DNA of 23,180 nt from an uncultured Candidatus Planktophila sp. (GTDB lineage Bacteria > Actinomycetota > Actinomycetes > Nanopelagicales > Nanopelagicaceae), in assembly GCA_937927965.1 (NCBI GenBank), contig CALEZA010000122.1, positions 1 through 23,180 of the forward strand, given 5' to 3'. Numbering within the stretch: the stretch's first letter is position 1; the number at the start of each line of letters is the position of its first letter. Both the position numbers and the translations under genes were made by a program. The notes under the pieces are model-generated. The model had not been told where the DNA came from, did not search any database, and saw only the letters and a program-made list of their open reading frames with translations. Shown in pieces: positions 17,301 through 20,336 of this stretch.

Positions 17301-17913
17301 GCCAACTCAATCTGCTCCAATTGCACCAGTAATTCCAGCGCCAATTACCCCGCCTGTTTCTATCGAAACAACAACACCTGTTGCGCCAACACCAACACCG
17401 TCCCCAACTCCAACTCCATCTCCAACTCCATCTCCAACACCAACACCTTCCCCAACTCCAACTCCTTCACCTAAGCCAACACCTCAACCGAGCGCCACGC
17501 CTTCCCCTAAGCCAACTACTGCACCTAAGCCAACTACTTCACCAAAACCAACGCCTGCGCCAAGCAAGAGTTCTGCGCCACTTTCTATCACTCCAAAAAA
17601 CTCTGGCGGAAAGACTTCGGTCACCGTTGAAAATCTCAAGCCTGGACAAAAGATCAAGGTGACAGTGGTGGAGAAGAGCCCTGTGGCAAAGCCTTCTGCA
17701 AAGCCGTCAGTAAAGCCTTCTTTAACACCATCTACAAAGCCGAGTGTTAAACCAACCCCAAAAACTACTCAAGCTACCCCACAAAAAGCAGTAACAAAGA
17801 GCCCAGTGATTAAGCCAAGCCCTAAAGGAAATGGCGCAAAGGTGGGCATTGACAATCTCAAACCAGGACAGAAAATTAAGGTCACAGTTAAATCAGGAGG
17901 AACAAAGAAATGA
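2356..17913 (+). CDS. Giant secreted modular surface protein: InlB-type repeats, polyglycine domains, lectin-like and FN3 domains
   Basis: One uninterrupted 5185-codon frame. Residues 1-43 are a signal peptide (hydrophobic core 18-35, then APAAAA). Domain order: three-fold Cys module 44-203; InlB/Flg_new-type repeat 1 (206-280); glycine-rich domains 319-563 and 564-817; repeats 2-3; glycine-rich domain 971-1205; repeats 4-6; repeat 7 split around a LamG-like domain (1493-1701) and a glycine-rich domain (1703-2004); repeat 8 split around two lectin-like domains (2125-2329, 2337-2541); repeats 9-14; one FN3 (3164-3260); repeats 15-26 (3261-4152); nine FN3 (4153-4978); Pro/Ser/Thr-rich stalk; Lys-rich tail with two copies of NLKPGQKIKVTV. 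There is no LPXTG signal, transmembrane helix or enzyme motif. All modules are of binding or spacer type, so a cell-surface adhesin or fibre is the best guess. Shine-Dalgarno AGAGGT supports the start. The stop overlaps the downstream membrane protein gene by ATGA. Confidence 0.9.
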   Translation: MSFGLRLPSRTQISRWTVYTLFAGLFISFPVAVTVGSAPAAAASTYFTNQYDAVNYGGGGGGDTYRGANCPANYVVVGFSIAGTSGVGILCRALEADGTMANTPHTTSNSTKYNLYGAPTTNVFCPTGKVATGFRIQANGYANGGGLLCQTLPSLQDSVEISTLIAGAGTLGNAPCNTGNAVTGAWAVTGAWLDRVAPRCSTYNLFTVKFDANTGSGSPSVPYVTESAVGGGVTLATIGTMSKNGAVFTGWNTAADGSGTSFAPGGPFSPTSHITLYAEWSTGCVAGVGVGGAASTSISATKGGNGCIAIRYTNSSSQLVKEFFNYTGETQTFTVPTGVTSLKFFVIGAAGGGAYSASGVGGGGGFAIGSVAVNPGDVFDLIVGEGGGGVLPTLSGGCYYTPRTFGGGGKGGSCFSPRANSMASGGGRSAVRISNASVDLITAAGGGGGGYGATGGGAGGGETGTAGTGSNPGLAASATTGGAGGYSINNFPGFAGSLYQGGDSRDESGGGGGGCYGGGGGGDNGAGGGGSSCRNALVVTDWYTAAGSGVNPGGIINAAVAANGPATACTSSSTTTGGWTVVTVTAGISCWWEVPAAVDTIDYLVVGGGGGGGSNGGSGGAGGGTFFKYQQPVRVNQVIQITIGTGGAASSATASSSGGTGNASTLTIETFTATANGGEGGTTAGRNSSNACPAGFGSSAGGSISAESDSLTSLFSGSGGYGGYGSFNSSNAACNGGPGVMNSITTTAKMYGAGGGGGRLGTAVAVGLAGGAGAGNGGAGTGVSGTANTGGGGGGGGVVNSAGGAGGSGVVVIRYANVATVTFSANGGTGAASSTTITQSTRGANITLASQGTLAKANLNFLGWNTAADGTGTSYAAGSTYLPRGNTTLYAIWVPVVTYNANGATGGTVPLSETFTAGQTVHTAVANTGNLVKTGSVFVGWNTLANLSGTYYAINDTLTVTVNTTLYAHWLVACTPVTTYINGEQINSFSSVGNCGYAVPEGVSTIDFIAVGGGGGGGYNVGGGGGGGGVQIRSNIPVTPGMGLPVAVGAGGAASSVGSSSAVYVGQDEFIATGGAGGGTWPGIQTNCARGGNPAGGTGGGTGGAGGVGGFGSNNTGIAACNGGAGISNSFSGTATIYGAGGGGGGYAAAGGLGGNGAANSGAGNGGNAAAGTAGVNGRGGGGGAGGSGNAAGGAGGSGVVIIKFDFLSTITYDSNTAVSGTTAETVTTQSIINETMTAGLQGTISKPGFTFVGWNTQADGLGTDYPVGFEFIPQGPVKLFAEWNYTVTYNGNGNTSASNTVADSVTVKSSLSTITLDSATGLARTGYRLTGWNTLANGLGTNYAVGATNWKSAVGDITLYAQWTAVIAFNLNGADTGTAPASVTTTGTGNGTFNLPNPTSIKKAGLSFAGWNTSPYGTGTSYAGGASYTTTGSATLYAQFNATLTYLANGASTGSVPSQVISPANANSNGCRLETGYTHCRIYTFPTPLQTVKSGLVLNLDASNTASIVGTSWYDNSSSGIVATAVNSPTYDSVEKAWTLNGTNQYFNLGNVLNFAGANPFTIEVTFKPNSLSGSPYLISRQNNGVAGNYFLGINNSKLALHAEAAPWTPSVGATTLSTGNKYVANAVFDSSYGLTPFLNGVQDGTTLTKASLPTNSINVLIGALLSSSAATNFFNGKIYSVRVYNRALTAAEIAQNYEAITTPAPATFNQSFVVPSNIPAGDKILVEAWGAGGGGVYHATYGSSGAGGAGGYSKTTLTATGNPETLTVVVGQGGEAFDLTPQYGGGGAGGLSPNAYKGSSGGGMSGIFSGSDTSTPLIIVGGGGGSSPGGATSDGGGGGGSTGAGDAATYANRTGRGGTLVAGGAAATATTLCSIAPTAGRSQQGGSGAGHPTTNNEGGGGGGGGLFGGGGGHCDGLQSNGGGGGGSGYINSTRVTLISGAVGATGIVTPATAPGGLSSINYSYSLGNGGDSTVGVGFGGNGYSASVSSAKAGDGMIVIQWRDPSDSWIASENVNNLEKPGFRFTGWNTKADGTGTHYDTGTAIERVTTTLYAEWSYVIRYDGNTNTSGVAPADQIARSASSPVTIADNPNTLAKTGYYWDGWNDLANGKGTNYTATADLLGLPSIFMRFKAADYNTSTKVWADSSGNGRDSIATRGTPIKASSGADNGLSKDFTTIQGATTAGIKFNNPKLSAYTLCYVARYAGNNRNRMIDTAAENWLSGFWNDAAGVAHHGGWITPSSTVTNDRSWHIICDSGDNLRDGGVAKNNATTTIKYLPANLSVNYGQYSGGGEASDFEIAELVVFDSYLTTTQMQQVESYFADTYGYVPKGTTAGLPTPFLQLEAPNYDAENKVWFDSSGNNRDVSAVRGAPTVVTNAPGLGATKNVTAVKGGIAAGITLNNPTLANYTMCYVARYAGTTQRRIFDGYSTNWLSGFFSGSNDVAYHEGWLTSSTGTTGTNWTWNCDAGALFRAKGLTRGTTGGGTTALPANVTINNFGGTGRSTEVSDWEVAEVLIYDSTLTSAQILQLEGYFTSKYGFWAPTIASRRTTNFTSPTGDLTLYAQWNSYITYDSNTAISGTVPLPQLMVADTPVAISANSGTLARTGNSFLGWNTAANGGGTLYRVSDSYTPTANVTLYAQWGSSVTFDSNTATSGNKPNTVVLALNETMTLPAGTLVKNGYTFAGWNTAANGSGTRYDTGTTFSTLQNITLYAQWNSRIRFDVNGGTGSPSVDSVTATGTVAVTLATAGTMARTGFTFNGWNTASNGTGTLYSAGLTTYSPAGNITLYAKWTGNPYTVTFSGNGNTSGSVANKSITGGTPFAITANAFVRTGYTFNGWAETNTATTADYADGSTQTFYGNKTLYALWKPDVYTITYNSNGPAPTTATFSQTFTTGQVPAASILTAWQTFASQLTGSYSSFTFSSSNGGTITVTDSVKVDQLAVAIRTNASAAVTIGSNTWTFTPGALIEFGNAGYQACTNPAYVIRPNFSNANWGGIGATCSALTQTLTLTFTLNPSAPVSVALGSPSKTSETYTVGTTGVTLATVGTMVKQGYSFSGWSTTKTGTTALTSPYTATASITLYAIWTARQYKLFYDSNTATSGTLAPITFTAGSAFNLNGNLNFTKPGFTAVGFNTAANGSGTFYAGGAAVIFYDTTTVYSQWVPVAPAAPSITVAPGNTSVTISVNGGTLSSTNGPADSYTVTAKLNGVTVGSCVVIAPATSCTISGLTNGSNYSFTAISTNQTGTSVAGTAVTATPRGYVVTYNPMGGTVLPTTDTFSVGSPLTLPLPVRSGYNFQGWFDTSTAGTNLGLNGGLYSPSESRTVYAQWTAIPYTISYFGNGSTSGTTPTNGTYSLASGTYQIAGRNTLAKSGYVFNGWKSDTGTAFAVGINYATLAHLNLYANWIPETYTVTFNANGGSGSVPTKSGYVTIGETFTVPSSSLSLLGSTFAGWSDGTRTYLPGEIFTVGSANITFTAVWNGTQYVVIYSSNGGTGVTPTAPNRLLGETFTVASAGSLTKSGYSFLGWMESGTAYLAGNTFTMPARNVTLIAQWSGLVYTITYSSTGADSGSPSRASDSYTFGASAISLPTAGTMVKAGYAFGGWSETTTALGNSYSATANVTLSPVWTPTTQTFSFNLNGGTGTTPSSASYTTGSTGITAPSQGDLLKAGFTFGGWSDGTNTYSPGSSITGTTNKTLTAIWTPATYAVNYAVGVANSNPVIDPIGLPVTAATAYGSSFILGSPETLTVVDNGQVYAFAGWMNGAQVYQPGASIVMGTSSPTFTAEWLRLYEVTYQLSGGIGAVPAPVLRAANYVENITTVIPTRTGYTFTGWIDQSGNSVTTSTYAITSTNYVFYAQWTANTYTLTYSSAGGSTAPTANSGTVGSIITLPATTSVNKAGYRFAGWSVGGTTYPGGAQYQFGSNSETLTALWSPTSQKITIDLAQGTSSTPITEPNHIIGETFTAPTTLPVRSGYTFAGWSDGASVIPAGGTVTVGSTDVTLTATWTASTYTVTYVLNGGSGSIPSPTSYNFGSSISIASAVSKANSNFIGWSNGSNTFSPGASFTVAARNETFTAQFSGTIYAISFNLNGADTGTTPATITGLATDSFVLPTGSGLAETGHIFGGWTDGTTRYLPGETITGVTSNTTLTAIWTLLPPAALSAPVATPGDHAGTVTVTPPSLINGGEVSSYKIVATDSSGNLLSPEKSCIVNSPATSCVITGLTNGTTYKFIAVATNAAGTSTSSPSNAITPASVPGAPTSVTATRGDETATVRFSAPVDNGGSPILTYTLTVVETGQTFTGSGSPITVTGLTNGSTYTFKVTATNAVGVSDTSTASAPVKIAGVADAPTSVTAVAGDETATVSAAGNWNTISGSGGESVTAIIFTSMDGLHSCTATLPATSCVVAGLTNGIGYTFRAVAVNPIGNSPSTSSTSVIPAGIPSAPTTVTAVAGDHSAVVTFSGAFNDGSAITGYIVKVSPTGDTFTVSSSPATITGLVNGGSYTFTVAAINAKGISEFSTASASAVPAAAPGAPTALTVIAGDTSTVVSLTPPADDGGSPITSYLITASNGMTCTAIAPATSCRVIGLTNGTSYTFTAQAINAIGTGVASATSPSATPAGLPTPPTSISATIGDGQVTLAFSGAGANGSAITNYTVIAEPGGLTGTSSSSPVTVLGLTNGVAYTFRVLATNAVGDSDSSTVSVTATPATVPNAPSSISATSGNASAQITFTAPTSNGGAAITSYTVTASPGGQSCTVSAPSTGCTVNGLNNGTTYSFTVTATNAAGTSSPSGSSNSVTPVGPPAAPVLDTLVRGDNKANLTFTPPTITGGLPIDHYEVIIQPGNLLVTTNSSSVEVPNLVNGTLYTVTVVAVNGAGTSAPSNSMTVRPAGIPNAPTVVTGYPANQAARLEFSGATGNGAPITGYIITVVETGDTFTVTSSPHTVHGLTNGTPYTFTVATVTSVGVSAPSTISTPLTPEQVSYLTPTQSAPIAPVIPAPITPPVSIETTTPVAPTPTPSPTPTPSPTPSPTPTPSPTPTPSPKPTPQPSATPSPKPTTAPKPTTSPKPTPAPSKSSAPLSITPKNSGGKTSVTVENLKPGQKIKVTVVEKSPVAKPSAKPSVKPSLTPSTKPSVKPTPKTTQATPQKAVTKSPVIKPSPKGNGAKVGIDNLKPGQKIKVTVKSGGTKK
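2485..2964 (+). other. N-terminal three-fold Cys-paired module of the giant protein
   Basis: Residues 44-203 contain three copies of one pattern: a Cys at the start of a C-P-x-x-x-V-x-x-G-F-x-I strand and a second Cys 21-24 residues later (Cys70/91, Cys125/149, Cys176/200). This suggests three homologous units each closed by a disulfide. It is distantly reminiscent of three-fold beta-prism proteins such as VMO-I, but that comparison is only by eye. A short poly-Gly run (57-62) precedes the first unit. Confidence 0.5.
3310..4044 (+). other. Glycine-rich domain 1, ALK/LTK-like type
   Basis: Residues about 319-563 begin with a beta-sandwich-like edge (TFTVPTGVTSLKFFVIGAAG), followed by a VNPGD..DLIVGEGGGG strand, an R-S-A-V-R-I strand, a TAAGGGGGG strand and long Gly runs with paired Cys near the end (GGGGGGCYGGGGGG, later SSCRN). 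This order is that of the glycine-rich domain of ALK/LTK receptors (PF12810), where the Gly runs form packed polyglycine II helices. Family assignment is by recognition of the pattern only. Confidence 0.6.
4045..4806 (+). other. Glycine-rich domain 2, phage-tail-like type
   Basis: Residues about 564-817 follow the pattern W-x-VP-x-x-V-x-x-I-x-YLVVGGGGGGG ... VNQVIQITIGTGG ... YGAGGGGG ... GGAGGSGVVVIRY. This is the glycine-rich domain common in phage tail proteins and some secreted proteins (PF21722-like), which ends in the hallmark GGSGVVIIRY strand. It is a different type from the first and fourth glycine-rich domains. Confidence 0.6.
5266..5970 (+). other. Glycine-rich domain 3, phage-tail-like type
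   Basis: Residues about 971-1205 repeat the layout of domain 2: a Cys-paired entry (ACTPV ... VGNCGYAVPEGV), an IDFIAVGGGGGGGY strand, a polyglycine body and the closing GGAGGSGVVIIKF strand. It lies between InlB-type repeats 3 and 4, inside neither. Confidence 0.6.
6832..7458 (+). other. LamG/concanavalin-like lectin domain 1, inserted in InlB-type repeat 7
   Basis: Residues about 1493-1701 show the LamG_3-type (PF13385) order: SGLVLNLDASN, then W.DNSSSG, LNGTNQYFNLG, FTIEVTFKPN, the ligand-face strand FLNGVQDG and the closing FFNGKIYSVRVYNRALTAAEI. Such jelly-roll domains often bind carbohydrate. It is placed after the first strand of repeat 7 and directly before glycine-rich domain 4. Confidence 0.75.
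7462..8367 (+). other. Glycine-rich domain 4, ALK/LTK-like type
   Basis: Residues about 1703-2004: FVVPSNIPAGDKILVEAWGA, then GAGGYSKTTL, LTVVVGQGGEAF, a TPLIIVGGGGGSS strand, several long Gly runs, and Cys residues before GGGGGGGGLFGGGGGHC, closing with MIVIQW. This is the clearest match in the window to the ALK/LTK glycine-rich domain (PF12810). Together with the preceding LamG domain it separates the two halves of InlB-type repeat 7. Confidence 0.62.
8728..9978 (+). other. Two tandem lectin-like domains inserted in InlB-type repeat 8
   Basis: Residues 2125-2329 and 2337-2541 are duplicates of about 205 residues. They share KVW.DSSGN.RD near the start, YT-x-CYVARYAG in the middle, NWLSGF, a second Cys (IICD / WNCDAG), and a closing strand E-x-AE-x-x-x-D-S-x-LT followed by a helix ending in YG. 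This is the organisation of concanavalin A-like lectin domains, although neither copy is a textbook member. They interrupt repeat 8 between its GWNDLANGKGTNY half and its TLYAQW strand. Confidence 0.65.
11845..12135 (+). other. Solitary fibronectin type III domain between the two repeat arrays
   Basis: Residues about 3164-3260: the APAAPSITVAPG entry strand, the Cys pair in GSCVVIAPATSC, the GLTNGSNYSFTAI core strand with the usual Tyr, and the closing strand before TPRG. It is of the same Cys-containing subtype as FN3 domains 1, 3, 5 and 7 of the C-terminal array and marks the border between two InlB-type subfamilies. Confidence 0.75.
12136..14811 (+). repeat. InlB/Flg_new-type repeat array 2 (repeats 15-26, uninterrupted)
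   Basis: Twelve consecutive units from YVVTYNPMGG to the closing LTAIW. They differ from array 1: most carry GWSDG-x-x-x-Y-x-PG instead of GWNTAADGSGT, and end in FTAVW, LTAIW or LTATW instead of TLYAQW. No domain is inserted in this array. Units are clearly diverged from each other at the DNA level, so this is not a recent tandem expansion. Confidence 0.82.
14812..17290 (+). repeat. Nine tandem fibronectin type III domains
   Basis: Residues 4153-4978 form nine units of about 90 residues, each with P-x-AP-x-x-x-x-A-x-x-G-x at the start, a GLTNG-x-x-Y-x-F-x-V-x-A-x-N core and a short linker such as TPAGI-P between units. Units 1, 3, 5 and 7 contain a Cys pair about 9-10 residues apart (C..x..PATSC); units 2, 4, 6, 8 and 9 have none. 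FN3 arrays in secreted actinobacterial proteins usually serve as stiff spacers or binding modules. Confidence 0.88.
17386..17475 (+). repeat. Pro-Thr/Pro-Ser coding microsatellite (stalk region)
   Basis: Six-base units of the CCAACT, CCAACA, CCATCT and CCATCC kind alternate to encode PT and PS dipeptides. They form the core of a Pro-rich segment (residues about 4979-5070) after the FN3 array. Such stalks usually span the cell wall. The short unit size makes length change by slippage plausible, always in frame. Confidence 0.75.
17895..17900 (+). promoter_or_regulatory. Strong Shine-Dalgarno of the membrane protein gene inside the giant gene
   Basis: AGGAGG lies within the last codons of the giant gene, nine bases before ATG 17910. 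With the ATGA overlap this allows both reinitiation and independent initiation, so the partner need not be limited by full translation of the 15.6-kb message. Confidence 0.7.
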
Positions 17914-19649
17914 TAAGAAAGTTAACGCTAGCAATTCTCGTCATTCTGCAATTATCGCTTCTGCCTAGTTGGGGAGCTGATACCGTCCTGATCGACCGAG
18001 TTTCTTCTGCGGAGGCAGAGCAACTCGATATCGAAATTCCAAATGATGTTGAACCTGGTTATCACGAAGTTGAAATTCAAGTTTATGACGAAAATGGCGT
18101 TCTCGACACTAAAGTCTTGTCGTTCTGTAAAGATGTAGATGGTCGAATTGATTGGGAGGGAAATTGCCCCAACCTTGTGACACTATCAACTGAGAGTCAG
18201 TTGGAGGCGGTAGAAAGCAGAGAAGAACTTCCTTCTTACGATCCTGCTCAGGATGTCGAAACCACTAAAGATCTACAAGTCGCAGCATTTGCTGCCTTAG
18301 CAGTTCTGTCAGGTGGCGTTGCAGCTGCTGGCTCATCTAGTGGATCCTCAAGTTCAAATCCAGGTCGACGCGAAGAAGATGAATCAGATTCCTCATCAGG
18401 GGATGAGCAAGATGGTGAGAGCCAGGATGAATTGGAGAGCGTGAAGGCTGGAGATCTTCGCTCTGTAAATCGCGGGCCAGGAATCGGAGACTTAAGCTCA
18501 ACATGGGGTGGAGTTCGCACAGAAAAGGTCGATGGACTTCTTGCGGCAGCCATCACACGCATTTCTCCATATTCACCGCTATCTGCCAGAACAATCGCAG
18601 ATGCCTCATACCTTCGCGCAATGTTTGGCTCTAAAGCCCTAATAACCCTTATTCCTGGCCTTATTTTGGGCCTTCTGGCGGTAATGAGTGCCTCTGGAGA
18701 GGCACTTCCTCCTGCGCTATGGATAACGATGGCGATCATCGCTCTTGCAACTCTTGATGCTCTCGCAGGATTAGTTGCGGCAGCAGTCTTTGCCCTAGGA
18801 GTATTCCTCTCAGGCAATCTCACCTCACGCGATGAAATACTCACAGTCGCAGGTATGTTTATTATCTTCTTTGCACCAGCACTCCTTGCAAGTGCTATTC
18901 GTCCGTTGAGACGCCTAGCCGAAGATAGAGATGAAGTGTGGGAGAGAGCAACTGATTATGCTCTTGCCACCCTTCTATCTGGCTGGACAATGATGAAGAT
19001 GGTTGGTGCACTCAACGGACTATCGGGTTTGCAATTACCAATCACATTTAAAGCTGAAGAAATAGCAATTTGGGCTGCAATCTTCGTATTTATTCGATTA
19101 GTGCTAGAGGACTTTGCGACATATGCCTATCCTCAAAGACTTTCTGCTGTGGCACCATTGATGATTGAACCGCTCACAATTCACAAGATTATTGCTCTGG
19201 AGCTGAAGATTTTTGTATTCGTAGAACTGGCGATGCCATTCGTTGGATACAACATCAAATTGTTGCTGGGCACAATCATTTTTATTCTTCCATCTATAAT
19301 TGATCTCACAATTGGCGACCGTTTACCTAAAACATCTCTTCTCCATAGATTGCTTCCTCGTGGAGCATTCAAGATTGTCGCCATGGTATTTATTGGCACA
19401 CTTACTGCAGGCTGGATTCAGGGACTCTTTGACAGCACCCGAACATTTCTTGCGTGGAGCTTTGTCGTTCTTGCAATTCCAGGATTCATCCTTGGGCTTC
19501 TCGATAAGATGAGCAAGAAGCCAAGCTATGACTGGAAGAAGCCACCTGTAGGCAACACGCTCTACCGAATTTTGGGAGTGCTCGTTTTCCTCTTGATTGT
19601 TCAAATCGTTCGAGGGGTGGACCTTTACGCCATTGTCTTTGGAAAGTAA
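17910..19649 (+). CDS. Multi-pass membrane protein with secreted N-terminal domain, coupled to the giant surface protein
   Basis: I do not recognise a named family. The 579 residues start with a signal peptide (1-23, SWGA before the cut), then a small ectodomain (about 24-120) with a beta-rich segment IEIPNDVEPGYHEVEIQVYD and a Cys pair (Cys73, Cys86). A first hydrophobic stretch (124-141) leads into a Ser/Asp/Glu-rich acidic linker (142-178). The rest is strongly hydrophobic with roughly nine helices (about 241-259, 268-284, 285-300, 309-328, 384-400, 425-445, 450-466, 486-506, 513-531, 551-568). No catalytic or transport motif is visible. The start overlaps the stop of the giant gene (ATGA) and has AGGAGG at 17895. 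The coupling suggests a dedicated partner, for example an anchor or export/assembly factor; this is inference from position. Confidence 0.85.
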   Translation: MIRKLTLAILVILQLSLLPSWGADTVLIDRVSSAEAEQLDIEIPNDVEPGYHEVEIQVYDENGVLDTKVLSFCKDVDGRIDWEGNCPNLVTLSTESQLEAVESREELPSYDPAQDVETTKDLQVAAFAALAVLSGGVAAAGSSSGSSSSNPGRREEDESDSSSGDEQDGESQDELESVKAGDLRSVNRGPGIGDLSSTWGGVRTEKVDGLLAAAITRISPYSPLSARTIADASYLRAMFGSKALITLIPGLILGLLAVMSASGEALPPALWITMAIIALATLDALAGLVAAAVFALGVFLSGNLTSRDEILTVAGMFIIFFAPALLASAIRPLRRLAEDRDEVWERATDYALATLLSGWTMMKMVGALNGLSGLQLPITFKAEEIAIWAAIFVFIRLVLEDFATYAYPQRLSAVAPLMIEPLTIHKIIALELKIFVFVELAMPFVGYNIKLLLGTIIFILPSIIDLTIGDRLPKTSLLHRLLPRGAFKIVAMVFIGTLTAGWIQGLFDSTRTFLAWSFVVLAIPGFILGLLDKMSKKPSYDWKKPPVGNTLYRILGVLVFLLIVQIVRGVDLYAIVFGK

Positions 19650-19659
19650 CTAGTTACTT
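19644..19659. repeat. 16-bp perfect palindrome spanning two abutting stop codons
   Basis: AAGTAACTAGTTACTT reads the same on both strands. It contains the TAA stop of the membrane protein gene (19647-19649) and, on the other strand, the TAG stop of the response regulator gene (19652-19650); the two genes meet with no bases between them. There is no T-run, so it is not a standard intrinsic terminator, but no other terminator is visible between the convergent genes. Confidence 0.6.
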
Positions 19660-20336
19660 AAAAGGCGATAACCCACGCCACGAACAGCGTGAAGTACTTT
19701 AATTTGGCTCTTCTCACGAATCTTCATACGGATGCGTGAGGCGTGGGTATCTAGGAGATGATCACTGGAGTATTCCAGAGATGAACCGATAGCTTCGGCC
19801 ACCTGCTCACGAGTGAAGACTCTCTTAGGGTTTTGTATGAGGAGATAGAGGAATTCATATTCAGTTCGTGTGAGCTCTACCTTTTCATCTTCAACGAAGA
19901 GCTCTCTGGTTTCAGTGTTCAGAGCCAATGGCCCTGCAGTGATTACATTTCCAGAGGTGATTGAGCGCATCGCACGGTGTCGCAGTTGAGTGCTTGTGCG
20001 AAGAGCAAGAATGCGAGCTGAGACAGGCTTAGTGATGTAATCATCGGCGCCTGCCGCCAAGCACATCGCTTCATCCATCTCTTCATCATGGCTTGTCAGC
20101 ATAATGATGGGAACAGTTGATGTGCGGCGAATTTCTCTACAGACTTCAAAGCCATCAGGTTGTCCAATGGAGAGATCGAGAATAATGATGGAGGGCTCAC
20201 TCTTGCGAAATAGATCAAGAGCTGTGCTGCCATCGGCGGCTTCAATAACACTGAAGCCCTCAGGCGTGAGAGCGTTGCGAACGAAGAATCGAATATCCTC
20301 ATTGTCATCAACTACTAAGACCTGCTCCTTATTCAT
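19650..20336 (-). CDS. OmpR/PhoB-family response regulator
   Basis: The 228-residue product has a receiver domain (residues 1-120) with acid pocket Asp10/Asp11, phosphoacceptor Asp54 in IILDLS, Thr81 and Lys103 (TKPVS), and a C-terminal winged helix (about 132-228) of the Trans_reg_C type: the T-R-T-E-Y-E-F-L-Y-L-L segment, FTREQVAEAI, the recognition helix around SDHLLDTHASRIRMKI and the closing HAVRGVGYRL wing. All residues for phosphorylation and DNA binding are present. It is the last gene of the four-gene minus-strand operon; its ATG overlaps the kinase stop (ATGA at 20336-20333), and AAGGAG (20347-20342) provides a strong ribosome site. It is most likely the output of the adjacent kinase/Hpt protein. 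Targets are unknown; a PhoB-like direct repeat at 23093-23114 is a candidate site. Confidence 0.95.
   Translation of the reverse strand: MNKEQVLVVDDNEDIRFFVRNALTPEGFSVIEAADGSTALDLFRKSEPSIIILDLSIGQPDGFEVCREIRRTSTVPIIMLTSHDEEMDEAMCLAAGADDYITKPVSARILALRTSTQLRHRAMRSITSGNVITAGPLALNTETRELFVEDEKVELTRTEYEFLYLLIQNPKRVFTREQVAEAIGSSLEYSSDHLLDTHASRIRMKIREKSQIKVLHAVRGVGYRLLSN

Noticed and set aside
17386..17475. Short tandem repeat considered as a CRISPR or other non-coding array
   Set aside because: The six-base units encode an unbroken Pro-Thr/Pro-Ser stalk in frame and there are no spacers.
18248..18844. A 198-codon minus-strand frame inside the membrane protein gene
   Set aside because: It is antisense to a well-supported gene, has no ribosome site or recognisable domain, and its Arg/Ser/Ala-rich composition reflects the complement of the sense codons.
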